From assembly GCA_028829895.1 (NCBI GenBank), contig CM054179.1, positions 111,083,375 to 111,147,374 on the forward strand: a stretch of DNA of 64,000 nt. The letters run 5' to 3'. Every line of letters begins with the position of its first letter. Positions within the stretch are counted from its first letter, which is position 1. A program made the position numbers and the translations under genes. This DNA comes from Sinotaia quadrata. Lineage: Eukaryota > Mollusca > Gastropoda > Architaenioglossa > Viviparidae. This document shows positions 1-13,800 of the stretch, one piece after another. Under the pieces are notes generated by a model. That model made no database searches. It was not told where the DNA came from and saw only the letters and a program-made list of their open reading frames with translations.

Positions 1-1854
1 ATGCGCTTTTTAAAGATGAAATATTCAATATTCATTATGTCACGGTAAAAGGGAGTTAATCCAACCAAAATTTATTTTCATTAGTTATTTCCCTTAGTAT
101 GATCACAGAGAAACGACATTTTCATTTTATGTGGAAAGAGAGCTGTTTATTTATTCGTTTGTATGTGTGAATGGATATATATGTGCGTTTGTATGCGTGC
201 GCATATTATATTGAAAATTATAAGATTGTGAATACATATAAATATAAGTTTAGCTCAGAGGGTTGTGTTTAGATGCCAGGGAATAGGATAGACAGAGAGC
301 CATGAATTCTCGTGCAAGTTATGAAATTGTAACCCTGTGTGTGTCCACGTGTTTGTTGATGGTTCAAGTACTTTTTGGAAGCTTCTAGAAGCATAGTACA
401 TAAAAGTAAACAGAAATTTTCCCTCCCAGAATTAAACACAAAGAGCAACCCATAAAAATCTATGAAATGTTGCCCGAACTCTTTTTATTTCTGTTTTCAG
501 AATATTTGCCTTGAACCTGGATAATTATGAATTAAATTTCTTCCCTGCAAACTTAATTTTCGTCAACGAGAATTTTGGTGCAGAGCGAGACAAAATAATT
601 TTATAATTATTTCTGGTCCGAAGTTCTTTTAATTCTATCTATTCCGCTTTCGTCCATCAGCCACTAGAGCAGTGAAATTTGTCCACTTGGGTGAGCACAA
701 GTTGTCGAGGGCTTTGTCTAGGCATACAGCAACATGGTCATATAAGAGACCAATTTGACACTTCAGTTTATCAACTGGAAGTTCGACACACACATTCATG
801 TCAGATGTTTTCAGCAAGACAGCTGACGTCAACTCTACTTGTAGTTTTCCGTCTCCCTGCGGAGGAGTAACGGCTAAATCGTCGATGTATCTCCTACATG
901 TTTTTCATGTTGGATTGTGTATTTCATTTATTGGATTATTGTGATTTTCCTGACTGGATTTGTTTTCGTAATTGGATTTACTGTGAAATTCATTTGTTGG
1001 ATATGTGATATTTTGTAACGGGATTACATGCACTTGAATTTTTCCACTGGATTCCACTGAAATTTTTCTGTACATTTACTGTGTGTTATTCCTCGCACTG
1101 TGATTTCCCATATGTCTAAATTATTCATCTGAAACTCTTCGTATTTTCGTCATCGACGTTCAACTCTGAATAAATAGGGAGTACTCTATAAATTAACTTG
1201 GTGCATTTTGTGGGGTTATATTAAGATTTATAATTATTAGAACTCATTGAACACCGACTCTGAATATATTTCTTTAAGAAATTGAGAACATTTTGAATAA
1301 GTATTTCTTTATTGTAATTATATATAATTGTATACATACTGTTTGAACGACATAGCTATCGCTTGAAGTAATTGTTTGCTATTTATTTGTTGTTGTTGCT
1401 TGTTTGTTGGTAACATCATCTATTACTCTTGTTCCTCATCCCATGCTTGTGTAAATGGAAGGATATCAGTGACTGACTAACAATCGCGTAAAAGGACTCC
1501 TCATCGTTGAATAAATTCATTGTTAAACTTGTTAAACAAGTCCTTGCTTCTGTGGTTTTCAGATGACAGCAAGCACGGATTGTTTATTCGTTATTCTGTC
1601 CTTTCAAACACTTCATTTCCATCTTACCTTCATACACACAGGCAGCCTGATTCATACCCTACACAGAGAATAAAAATAGCATTCAAAACAAACAACTTGG
1701 TTCATTCTGTCATGTGAGTGAGCGTCAAAACAAGTACACGAGACTCAGTGCATCGGATAAGCTAGCTGCCATTCTTCACTTTCCACCTGGTGAGTGGAGA
1801 TTGGCGGTGACACATTAATATTCCAAAGTCAGCATTATTCTAATTGAAACTTAC
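1..1854. other. Region left of last visible ASCC2 exon
   Basis: No recognisable ASCC2 C-terminal exon could be found here on the minus strand, so the next ASCC2 exons are presumably off the window. The only coding-looking stretch is the minus-strand frame at about 635-893, listed separately. The rest is AT-rich sequence without a clear feature. Confidence 0.5.
635..893 (-). CDS. Unidentified coding-like frame (possible exon or element fragment)
   Basis: A frame of about 85 codons reads RRYIDDLAVTPPQGDGKL, later MNVCVELPVDKLKC, LLYDHVAVCLDKALDNL and ends ALVADGRKRNR before TAG. Base composition and codon pattern are more gene-like than the surroundings, and the frame is bounded on its 5' side by possible acceptors (ATGTAG and CCGCAG). 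No ATG opens it. I do not recognise the family. It could be a terminal exon of an unseen gene, part of a transposable element, or chance. Confidence 0.3.
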
Positions 1855-4800
1855 CTCTTCCCTTTGTGAATACGATCCATGTCTATTGAGTCCTTACTGA
1901 AAACATCAAAATCATCATTGTCAAAAATATTTCTCCGGCTCTCAAGCAAAATATTTTCTGGTTCTTGTGAAACAGGTTCCCTCCTGCAAAGTTTAAACAA
2001 TCCCATTAGTGTGTGGAGTCATTTGAGAAACTTTTCAACTTTTCTACAAAACAAATGAAAGATTTTACAGTCATCAAAACTTATCCACAGTAATGTTTTT
2101 AGATGAAAGACACATATGCAGTTAGCAGTGAAAATTGTAAGTTTGAATTTGTAAAGATATGCAAATATTTTCAAATTAATTTTTTTTAAATCTGCATTTC
2201 CTTTTCTTTCTCTCTTATAAGATAATTTTTCTTCTAGATATAAATCTGCACTTGGCAAAAAATAAATAAATAAATAGTGGAGAAAAAATAACAATTTAAA
2301 CAACTATACCCATTATTCCACTCAATAAGCACACGAAAAGAATGTACATAAGATGGATGATTCAAGACTGCTACTGCTTCAGTCAGTCTCAACATAGTGT
2401 GAGCATATTGTCATGCTGAGTGCAATTTTAGTAGTTTCAAGAATAAATGTGATTGTACACAATTTTCATTCTATATGCTAACTTTAGCACCAAACCCCTG
2501 AATTAGATACAACTGTGTAACCATCAGTTTAGCTGAGTTACAAAATAAATGTCTTCTATAAAAATAACAAATGTTAATTGGTGAGAATCGAGAAAACAAA
2601 ATTGTTGCTGAATGTCACATATGACAATTAGTAGAAATAGATATGTGGAACAATTTTTATCTTTAATTTTGTCACATTAGAAAGTTTACATAATTATAAG
2701 TATTATCATTATATGATTATGACAGCTAAAATCAATCTACAAAACAAATGAAAGATTTTACAGTCATCAAAACTTATCCACAGTAATGTTTTTAGATGAA
2801 AGACACATATGCAGTTAGCAGTGAAAATTGTAAGTTTGAATTTGTAAAGATATGCAATGTAATTAAAGCCTTCAAAACTGTTACTATGTAAACTTGTTTG
2901 TTTTCTAGCAAAAATTTGCGTTAAAAAGATAATTACTTTTTAATTAATATATTAAAAATACTGCATCTTTCTCTAATTAATTTTAGAAATGCTCTTCACT
3001 CTTTATTATTATTAAATAATAAAACTGATATTTTCTTAAAAAATTAAATCAACTGTACAATTCACTAATTTAAATTTTGTTAAAAAATTAAAAGCAAAAA
3101 AAAGTAATGAACAAATAAATTAAACAAATTCAGAAAGAAAACTCTAATGAAGGAAAATCTTGAATTGATTCAAAAAAATTCTTCTGTAAGTATTCTAAGT
3201 GTAAAGCTTTGAGTAAATTTTTATATTTTATCAATTAAATAGTTCAAATGGGGTTAAATTTTGAATATTAAATATTTCAAAATCAATGCAGCACAAGTAC
3301 CAAGAGATTTTGTTATAAGTTAAATATTTAACATAACATAACATAACAATTATTTAGTGAATATAAGTTTGGCATTATGCAATGATAAACAATAAATACT
3401 TCAAAGAATCTTTTTTAAAGGGGAAGGAGTAGTTTTTAAAACCTTTTTATGCCTATGCATATCATTGTGAACTGATGAAAAATAAACAAGCAGATTAGTA
3501 TCACCACATGACAAAATTAACAAAATAATGCAAAGATGCATACACAATCAGTTCACCATAACTAGGTAAAAAAAAATTAAACAGACTCTCCATGCACAGT
3601 AGTACCTCTCTAGTTTCTGGTCCAGGTGTTGTAGTTTGTCTGGGAGTTTATTCTCCAGTATGGCATTAATGACATTTTCAGGGCTATATTGCAATTCCTC
3701 CAAAGCTTCCTGCCAAAGATATTAGTTACTAAAACTTTTAGTAAAAGTAAACTCCATTCCACTATATATCATACATACACACATTATATACATAATTCAG
3801 TATACTGCTAACTACAGTAGAGAGGAATATGATATTATCAACTTATATACATAATTCAGTATACTGCTAACTACAGTAGAGAGGAATATGATATTATCAA
3901 CTTATATACATAATTCAGTATACTGCTAACTACAGTAGAGAGGAATATATACATACACATTATATACATATTCAGTGTACTGCTAACTACAGTAGAGAGG
4001 AATATGATATTATCATACATATACACACATTATATATAAAATTCAGTATACTTCTAACTTCAGTAGAGAGAAATATGATATTATAATTTTTCTTTTAAAT
4101 GCTGCACATGAAAACTGAACCAGGGTCCAACCTGTAAAAAGAAAAAGGATACAAATGTACTTATCATAGACCCAAATTTTGATTACTTTTCCAAAGATGA
4201 GATAAATAATATAATTAATTATATTAATGACTTTAAAATTACAATACCTCTGCTGTTTATTTACATTAGACAGTTAACAGCAAAATTACTATGATTATAT
4301 TTTAAAAAATACAATGATACATAGATATGAAAAACAAAACAATAATAACTAACCTCTATGAAACCATTGCCAAGATCTGGAAGTAGATCTTTCACGGCAC
4401 AAATAAGAGAATCCAATTCCACATCTGTAGGCTGATAGGCTGATGCTCCTTCTGTGTGATCCTGAAGAAAGACTTTACATTAACAAAGGACAACTTAATG
4501 TCTCCAGTCCTGAATAATGGCTCCACATTTAACAAATGACAGATGGATGTCTCCAGAACTAAATAAACATTTTACAAATTTACAAATTAATGACACAATT
4601 ATATCTCATGAATAAAGATTCCATGCATGCCCACATTCAAAAAATAATTAGGCTATGACTGAATTATACCTGCCGACTATGATAGATCTAGTGAATTAAT
4701 GAAACAGACTTGACAGCCTAGGCAGACAACACTATAAAGCTACATAGCATCCATGTGTCAGTGCAGCAATGATAATTAAATCAAGCAAGCAGGATATTAT

Positions 4801-7800
4801 TTGTTTTGACTAAGTGGAAAGGAGCAGTTTTGAATACTGAATGCAAATGATCGGCAAAAGATGGTTTATTTCGTTTTACATATACAATTTACCCTTGCTG
4901 GTGTGGATTACAAAATAGCAAGCACATAATTACAGATGGCCATGAGTATCTACCCTCTACAGGTTACCCTCTACAGCATGATGCTTTACCAAGAAAAGGA
5001 TCCTTTATAGAATTACAAGGATGGAATGGTCAAAAACTAACTACACTTACCATATACAGTAAGCTAACTGAAACCTACAAAATGCTTAGGACAAGAGAGA
5101 ATTACTCTAGACTCACATTGTGCTGATTAGCTGGAGATGTGGACGGCAGAGGTGTAGTTGAAGCAGTCACTGTCTTGCCCTGTGCCATAGGAGGACAGGG
5201 AGAGCCATCAGGACTTGTGCGCCCACCAGTATTCATGTTGCCTTTCGGCTTCTTGCGCTGTCCATGCGCTGCAAAAGCACTGTTGATGGCCTCTTGTATA
5301 TATTTGTAGTGAGCTTCATCACTTGGTTCTGTCAAGGATTGCTATAATTTTGTTGTAACTTCCATTAAGAAAATGTTTATTGTACACATATAAAAAAAAC
5401 AAAAAAACCCATCATAGATATCTACCATTTTAAGCCTGGTTTTATAAGCCATTAATTGTATGTGTGTCTCTTTGGAAGAAATTCATTTAATCTAGTTCAC
5501 ACAAAATTAATGCATGGTAAAAGAACAAGAAGATTTCATATTAACATAAGCATTGGTATACAAAAATCATAATTCAATGAAAACATAAACTTTACTGATG
5601 TTTCTAAATATGTAAGAAACTGTACATATACAAATAATTATGTGGTGATAAGAAATATCTGAATGCATGAATGTATGATAAAAGCTAAAGCCAAACAAAA
5701 ACTCATGCATTAACTAGAGAGAGCAATGTGATTTTAATGTGATCTTGATTAAAATGTAACAAATAAGATAGTCTATCATCAATTAAAAGAAAAAAAATGC
5801 ATAAAACATGGAACCATTAAAAAACAGAAGAAGATGCAATCTAAACATGCAGCAGATTGGTTCAAATATACAGTGAATGCAAGGCGTGCAGTAATAAGAG
5901 TGTTATCTAATGTAAAGGAAATAAAAGCATGTATTGTGTGATTTTTGCTTGAATGGAATGCAGGATGTAGAAAAGTGAGATAATCTATATTAATGGAATG
6001 CAGGATGTAGAAAAGTGAGATAATCTATATTAATGGAATGCAGGATGTAGAAAAGTGTAAAAATTAAGAAAATCTATCAAAGCAGAATGCAATCTGTGGA
6101 AAAGTAAGATGATCTATCATCTATTACTAAAACAAAGATACACAAGACCTGCAGCTTGGGAAAGAATGTCCAAATCATCCTGGAAACTGAACTGTCCTTC
6201 ATAGTCAGCAAGGAATCTGAAGAAATACAAAGAATAAAACAGTTTAATGCATAAAACAAGGAATAAAACCAAGATATTTTAGCAAAATCATATAGAGAAC
6301 ATCAACTAATGCATGTACATATAACAAACTGTAACCTCATCTCAAATGATCTTGTTAGCTACCTGACAGGATAACAAATAAGTTACTGAAAATTAGACTT
6401 GGAATAGTGTGCATCATTCAAAAAAACTAAGTACACAAGCAGTGTTTTTACTAGTATTCTTACAAGGCAAGGAAGAATAACAAATATCTTACCTTCTTTC
6501 ACTCAGCACACCAGACATTGTGCTTAGAAAATCCTCAACATACTTATCTGCAGCTTCTGGTGTGCTGCAAACAACAGAAATTTTTTTTTTAATGTTATTA
6601 CTTCTAGCTCATAGCATTTTCTGTCATTTTACTTGTTCCCAAAACTAACAATCTACAATTTTTAAAAACAAATATGTACTAACTTAAAATAATTTCTTTT
6701 TAAAAATGAAAGATCAAACTACTTCAAACTCATAGCACTTTTCTTTCTTTAAAATATTACAATAAAAATAATAATTTTAAATCATACAATTTAAGAAAAC
6801 AGCAATTCTTTGTGTTATATGGTGCTTTAGAACAATGTCAAAAAATTAAGTATGTACACACACACACACACATCCAGCATGATTTAATTTTAGCAGTTTG
6901 CTCATATCTCACTATCTAAACTGCTTCATTTAAAAGCATTCAGGATTTTAACACACATATATCAATGTATAAGCTTGAATTTACAAACTAAAAGTGAAGT
7001 TTCTCAAATCATATTTGCCACATTATCATTAAAATGTGTTGTGAATTAGGAACAATATTAATCCAGACACTACAATAAGATGAACATACACTCAGAGTAA
7101 AGTTTGTTTGGGGGCTATAAAAAAATCCTAAATATATTTAGCTCTCCAGTTTCTAAGATCACTTTTTTAAATGACGTTTAAGACTGTTTATGTTAATGAT
7201 TTTTACCAATGATTTCATATACCTGAGATTGTCTAACACTGGCTGGAGGCAGGTGTGAGCTAGTACCATGTGGAAAATTTCCAAAAGATGTCTTCTTGCT
7301 TGTCGAAGTTTTTTACGCCATAAATCCTTCTGCCTGCATTTATTAACATAAATGGATGAATATTATTATACCAATGGAGAAAAAATGTGACACTATTTGT
7401 GTTGTTATTTAAATGTGATACATATACTTTTTATTGCCCAAAATATATAGAATAATGTTACCCATTTAATTTTTAATTAAAAAAATTTCTTAAAGGTAGA
7501 AATCCATTATTAACTTATCAGAATCAAACAGTAAAAAGCAATGTGTGAAGAAAAAAATTCATATAAAATACTACATACCGTAGACTTTTGAAATGTCGAT
7601 TCTTCATTGAATTTTGAAAGGCTGGTATGACGCTGTCATAGAAATGAGCCAAACTGCAAGAGTCATTATGAATACCATGTGAGTGAGTTTTCATTAAATC
7701 ATTCTTACTCTTGATGCTTTCTAAAATAATGGCTGTTTGATCTGAGTAAAAAATAAAAAAACAATCACTTTTAGGTAAATGCTAAGACATAGTAAGCTCA

Positions 7801-10800
7801 TAACCCAAAACTGCAACTGGTGATTTCAATCCAGTGAAGAAGGTTCATTTTATGGGCTTCAAATGCAGGCAGATCATGATTTGAATGCAGATGATAGTGA
7901 GAATGAAAGTGATATTGTTTTTAATCAAGACAGTGTTAGCCAGTTAGAATCCAATACTGAAGTAGATCAAGACCTGACAATTCAATGATTCATTTTACTG
8001 GGTGTCTTGCATTACTACAGTACATGCCATCAAAACCAGTCAAGCATGATATCAAAGTGGGGATGCTATGCAACAGTGACACTGCATTTTGGTGCAAGTT
8101 CACTTTACACAGCTATTTTTTTTTGGACAATTTTTTACATCTCCCATTCATGGAAGATTTGCGAGCGAGTGAGAGAGAGAGAGAGCGAGTGAGAGAGAGA
8201 GGAACTATAAGATGACAGAGAAAAAGGTTTTCCTAAAAATATGAAACAGGTGCCAAAACTACAACAAGGTGAAAGGAAAATTGTGAGGGAGGGAAACAGT
8301 AATCTGACCACAGTGGTTTGGCAAGATAAAAAAGCAAGTGGCTTTTCTGTCAACCTTCAGTGACCCAACCTCTATGCAACAAGCTTATCTATGCATTGGA
8401 CCGTATCAATATCTTGAGAAGGTTCTAAGTGTTTTTTAAAAAAATCTTTAAGCTAATGCATACAAACAATGGGTGTAGTTCAATATAAACTATTCTAAAA
8501 ATGTCAGTCACTCAAAGAGCATAAACAAAATATATGCTTACCTCTGACAGATATGAAACTCATGAAGAACAGAACATGCAGATGGAAAAACTGCCAAAAA
8601 GTTGGCCAAAGTGACTGCAGTGTCAAGGAGATAGAACAGCACATCTTGGTAATCTTGTTCTTCCATCAGCAATATACTACTTCGAACAATGGGTGCTTCT
8701 TGAAGCTTCTGAGGACTCAGTCCCAAAGATTCATTTTCCACACCACATTTGGCAGAAATGCTACTGAAAACCTTTGTTGGAAACAACAAGTCTTTCATTT
8801 TCTTAATTTTTTAAAGCAGAGATTTATCTTTCTAATTATTTGCTAATAAAAAAAAAGGTAAATCTCTGCTTTAAAAAATTCTTTTATATTTAAAGACCTA
8901 TTGCCAAATAACAATAACACTTTATTGTTAGTTCAAAGAATTAAAGAAAAATTGACTGATGTTAAGTATATGATATTTCTTTCTTTCAAAATGTAACTTC
9001 ATTATAATGTAATATCATCAAAGAGTATGAGATATTTGCTTTTATAATAAAAATTTTTTAAAAAGACTACTCTTATGCAGTAATCTCAGTTCTCATATTG
9101 ACTGATGGAGAGGATACATGAGGCAAGAAAAAACGAGTTACCTGAAGAATAGTGTTAACAGTTGCGCGCAAGTCATCCATATAGTGCGGTTGATGATTGA
9201 AAACATTGGCAATCATCTTAGACAAAAGTGGTGTATTGCCACCTGCATACAAGGCACACAAGTCCATCATTTTTGGGATGTCAAACAAGAAATTCTGATA
9301 AATTATATCCCCAAAGACCTCAGGTGTCAGCCAGTTCTCCTACAAGTGTCACAAGAGAAAAATATATAAACAGGTTGACTCATAAAACTGCCCATAAAAC
9401 TCTACAACAAGCAAAAATCACAAGAGGAAAATATACAAACAAGTTGACTCCCAAATAATTTTTCTTTTAAAAGCAATTGTTTAAGAAACCCATTGCAAGT
9501 ACCACATTCTAAATATGAGATATAAAACCAATTACAAGCATTCTTGCCAAGATTTTAGACATAAACAAAGACAAATTGTTATTTGCAACTAATCTCTGAA
9601 TTAAAATGGCTTCTTGCAGATAAGTACTGATTGCAAATGTAACTTTTCATGTGTTAAAGTTATAACTATGATTCTACTTCCAAATATGTAGTAAGAAAAG
9701 TATAAAGACTTACCTTGGATTCCTTATAAGTTGCCATTCGGACATATGTTAAGAATACAAGCCGAGACACTTGGTCATGAAGGGTGCGAGCATTATTTGG
9801 CAGTTCACACATTAAATCATATGGCCTAAGCAATAGAAAAATGTAATTTAGATGAAAAACATCGCATTTTGATTTATATGGCAATTCACACATTACATGG
9901 TATAGTCTAAACAATAGTACAAATATAATTTGCACAAAAAATGTAGAATTTTGATTTGAGAATATGCAGAAAAGATGAACAAAAGAAATAAACAGATAAA
10001 GATTACTAGTGCTTGCAATACTTAATTCTTTGAATCAACTGTTTATTATGTTCATCATATTTTCATCCTCATCAAGCCTAATGGTCCTCTTCAACAGCTT
10101 AACCTAATTTTTTTCTGCGCTGCATGCAATGTGCAAAACATTCAGTATAGTTGACTAAACATCTAAACAAATAATAGTTCTCACTGACAATCAACAACAA
10201 ATTATATACAACACATTATTAATAACAATTAAAGAAAATGAAAAATGAAATAGACTATAAAATTTAAAAGGCATGGGATGTAAATTGCCCTCAAAGGAGG
10301 GCAATCTTTACAATTAGCATAAACATTATAATTATGGTCTAAAGCCAGTGTGGTTCAACTGTTGTCCTGCAGGCCAAATGTAGCCCACATAAAAATGTTT
10401 TGCGCTCTGCACTCATAAAAATATTTCTTTAAATATATGGTATATTATAATTAAATATTTTATCTTGAATAGCATGCAAACTTTTTGTGGCCCTGGGGCT
10501 GAATAAGTTGGACCACCCTGTCTTAAGCCAAAAGAAGTCTGACACGTATACTAAACTTAGTGGCGAGAGAAAATATGTCTAGACTGCCTGAGAAGGCAAA
10601 TCGTAAAAGTATATTTTTTGTACTGGCTTTTTTAGACAGTTAAATATCAGATGAAGGCATAATATCTAAAACTAGCAAAATTGATTAACTAAAACAGTAA
10701 AAGAAGATACTCTATTCTCAGTTTTTAAAACCCAGGGCAACTTAGAAGGCACACTGATCCATCAAACTAGTTCAACTGATAAAATTAGATGTGGGTAGGA

Positions 10801-13800
10801 CTAGAACAGTAGAAAACTGATGCAGATGTTTCTATTATTTACCCTCCTTCAACTAGCACCATTTTCTATTTACAATAGAGCTAATAAATAACTAGGCTTG
10901 CCAATTCTTTTTTTCCAGGTTATAATTCTCACATACTGCAAAGCACTACTTCCCTATTAACAGTATTTCTAAATCAGCCTTCATATCTGCAGAATCATCT
11001 TGAAAATTTATCAACCCAGAAATTTTGTTTTAATTCAATTAATAGAAAAATAATTTCAGAAACCAAGCTATTTATCAAATTAAATTTACACTATACTAAA
11101 TGCACAAGTATTTTCTTACCTTGGTGCAAAGTGAAGAAAAGAATCCAGCATCTGATGTAATGAATCATCAAATATCACCTGCAACACATGTAACTCAAAA
11201 TTGTTCAAAATCAAATGACAAAGCAGTGACTTCACAAATCATCTAGAGCAGTGGTCCCCAACCCCAGGTCCGCGGACCGGTACCGGTCCGTGGACCAAGA
11301 CCAAATGGTACCGGACCGCCCAATTTTATTTACTGTGGTGTATTTCTCTCGGGTTTGTGCGACTTTCCATGGACGAGATTGAGTCTGAGCATTCATTCTC
11401 CCAGTTGGTGCACGATCATCTGTCTTTGCTTTTAAAGAATTCGAGCTCTACTTCCCAACCACACCAACACACTTCGCTTCGGACCACCGACGAACGCACT
11501 CCATCCATTGGACCGCCGGGAGGAGAGTCATGTCAAAGTGCCACACCAGACAAGCCAGCACCAAGCCTAAGCCCTTTTCTGGGCTGGCAAAAGTGCCACT
11601 ACTGCCCACTCCACCAAGTGACATTTTACGCGATTCTGAGTCAGTCACAGAAGATGCGGACGGCCCTTTCTGTTTCACAAACGAGCGCATAGCCCAGCTG
11701 AGACAGATACAGCAAAAGAGGCTTGAAGAGGTGCAAATATTAAGAAGTACAAAGGAGAAGACTGGACAAAATACTGCTGTGAAATCAGCAAACCAACCGA
11801 AAATGGGGGCATACGAAAAGTTACCCCCTTCACCTTCACACTATAAACTAAAAACGTTGAACTAAAAAATGCGTTCACTAATTTGCTGTTGACCCTCTTC
11901 CACACAAAAACGGAAGATGAACTTACATTAGACAACAAGCCATCTTAACCGCAATTGGTCTCCACAAGATTTTAAACAAGCACCTGACAAGACAACCGGG
12001 AAAAAAACTACATCAACAGACTGTGAAACACAGGCAGATATCATCTGGAAAATAACGCCGACAACAAAAACACGCTCTTCACAAACGGAAAAGGAGGAAA
12101 CAACGCGAAAACCCACAAAAGAAGACGGCACAACTCCAGTCTTTGAAGGAAAAAGACACGTTTCCACCCAAACTCTACAAGCCACTACAAGAGAAAGTGG
12201 AATAAACACCAACATCATCTGGAAAATTCCACATATGGCCAAAGTGAATTCAACTCAAACAGCAAAACAAGAAATCAGACAGGCATTCTCGCAAACGCCA
12301 AAACCCACAACAGATAATAAGGAAACTCAGACTACAAGCTCTATCAGCAAAGAAAAAGAAATTAAAACAACTACCACCGAAAATAAGAAGAAACGCCAAA
12401 AAAATCTCTAGCACACAAATGGTACATATCAAGACGCAAGAAAGAAAAATACAAACAGTTGTCTTCACTTCTTGATGAAACAGACCGAAACAGAAGTCGA
12501 CAACGCTCCAACTACACCACAAGAAACAACAACAACGACTAAACCAACTGCCACCAGTCACCACCAGGGACTGCAACAAAGACAACCACAACAGACACAC
12601 AAGGAAAAACTACAGAACGGAGCCCCAAATCAAAAAGAAGGCGCCCGCCACAACACATCAGACGACAACAACAGTATCATCTACTACAGCCACAACAACA
12701 ACGGCAGCGCTGCGACAACAACAGCGGTGGCAGCACAGGGAGCAACATCACATGCAGTGGGGATATTTGTGGATCTAATTCAACTAATGCTTGACCACCT
12801 ATACTGGCCGCCAACACCCACCTACATACAGCCCAATGGATACCGGGGACATCAACAACAATAGTGCCAATGACAACAACAACAACAACACTGGTGAACA
12901 TCCTGGGCGCACATACACACTAAGTACAGACGATGTGGTATTAGCCTGGGCTCTGTAAACCCCCTCACCCGCCAATACAACAACGGCCACCACAACACTT
13001 AAATCCCTATTGCCATTTCCGACATCCTATCTGTGTGAAGCGGGGTTTTCTGCAGTGACAGCAACCAAAACAAAACAACGGAATAAACTGGACATAAGCA
13101 ACACACTTCGGGTGTAATTGTCTCCTATTACCCTCAGATGGAACCGTCTCGTTCCAAGGAAACAAGCTCAGGGTTCTCATTGATTTAGCGTTCTAGTGAG
13201 TTAAAATGTTAAATCACTTTATATTCATTTTTTGGTGTAACTGTATTTTAATTTGAAGGCATGTTTAAATACAATTAAATTAATTATTAAATCAAAACAA
13301 TCTAAACTATAAACAATCAACGTCCCCCCCCCACATCACCGGGCCGCGGAAAAATTATCAAACGTTGACCGGTCCGCAGCGAGGAAAAGGTTGGGGACCA
13401 CTGATCTAGAGCAGTGAGAACTTGTTTAAATGCATCCAGCACTATAGGTAACAGCTTTTCTTCACTCTAGATAATCTAAGTTTCTCTAGAAATAATAATA
13501 ATTATGTTATATTTTACTTGCAAGTTGTAGAGAAAGTACTATAAAATCAGACAAAACAGAACAGGTTGAAGTGCTCACACTATGAGATGCACATGGGAAC
13601 TGACACTGACAGAATAAGGAACATCTATCTCACACTTTGTTTCAGGGCATACTCTATTAAAGAGTAATTGTAGGCAGAATAGTTCGTGTTATTTTCTTAT
13701 TTTGGACGAGTTCATATAAGTTAAATGCATGTATGATGCAACTCCACTATACATCCCTTCTTTGAATCATTGTAACACTTATCTCAAAAATAGTGTCTGG

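Larger units (their letters stand above)
11241..13411. mobile_element. hAT transposon, 2155 bp with 8-bp target duplication
   Basis: The element (11249-13403) starts and ends with CAGTGGTCCCCAACC as inverted repeats and continues with related GGTCCGCGGACCGG-type subterminal sequence at both ends. It is flanked by a perfect 8-bp duplication ATCTAGAG, the target pattern typical of hAT elements. The 3' part holds a remnant of a hAT transposase C-terminus. The middle 1.6 kb is much more GC- and CA-rich than the host intron and has several plus-strand frames not recognisable as transposase. It lies in ASCC2 intron 2, antisense to ASCC2 for its plus-strand frames. Confidence 0.9.

Noticed and set aside
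5102..5335. ASCC2 exon 11 starting at the TTATAG acceptor near 5340
   Set aside because: That border breaks the phase with exon 10; the GACAG acceptor at 5329 keeps the frame and gives SQAAEPSDEAHYKYIQEAI, matching the vertebrate layout.
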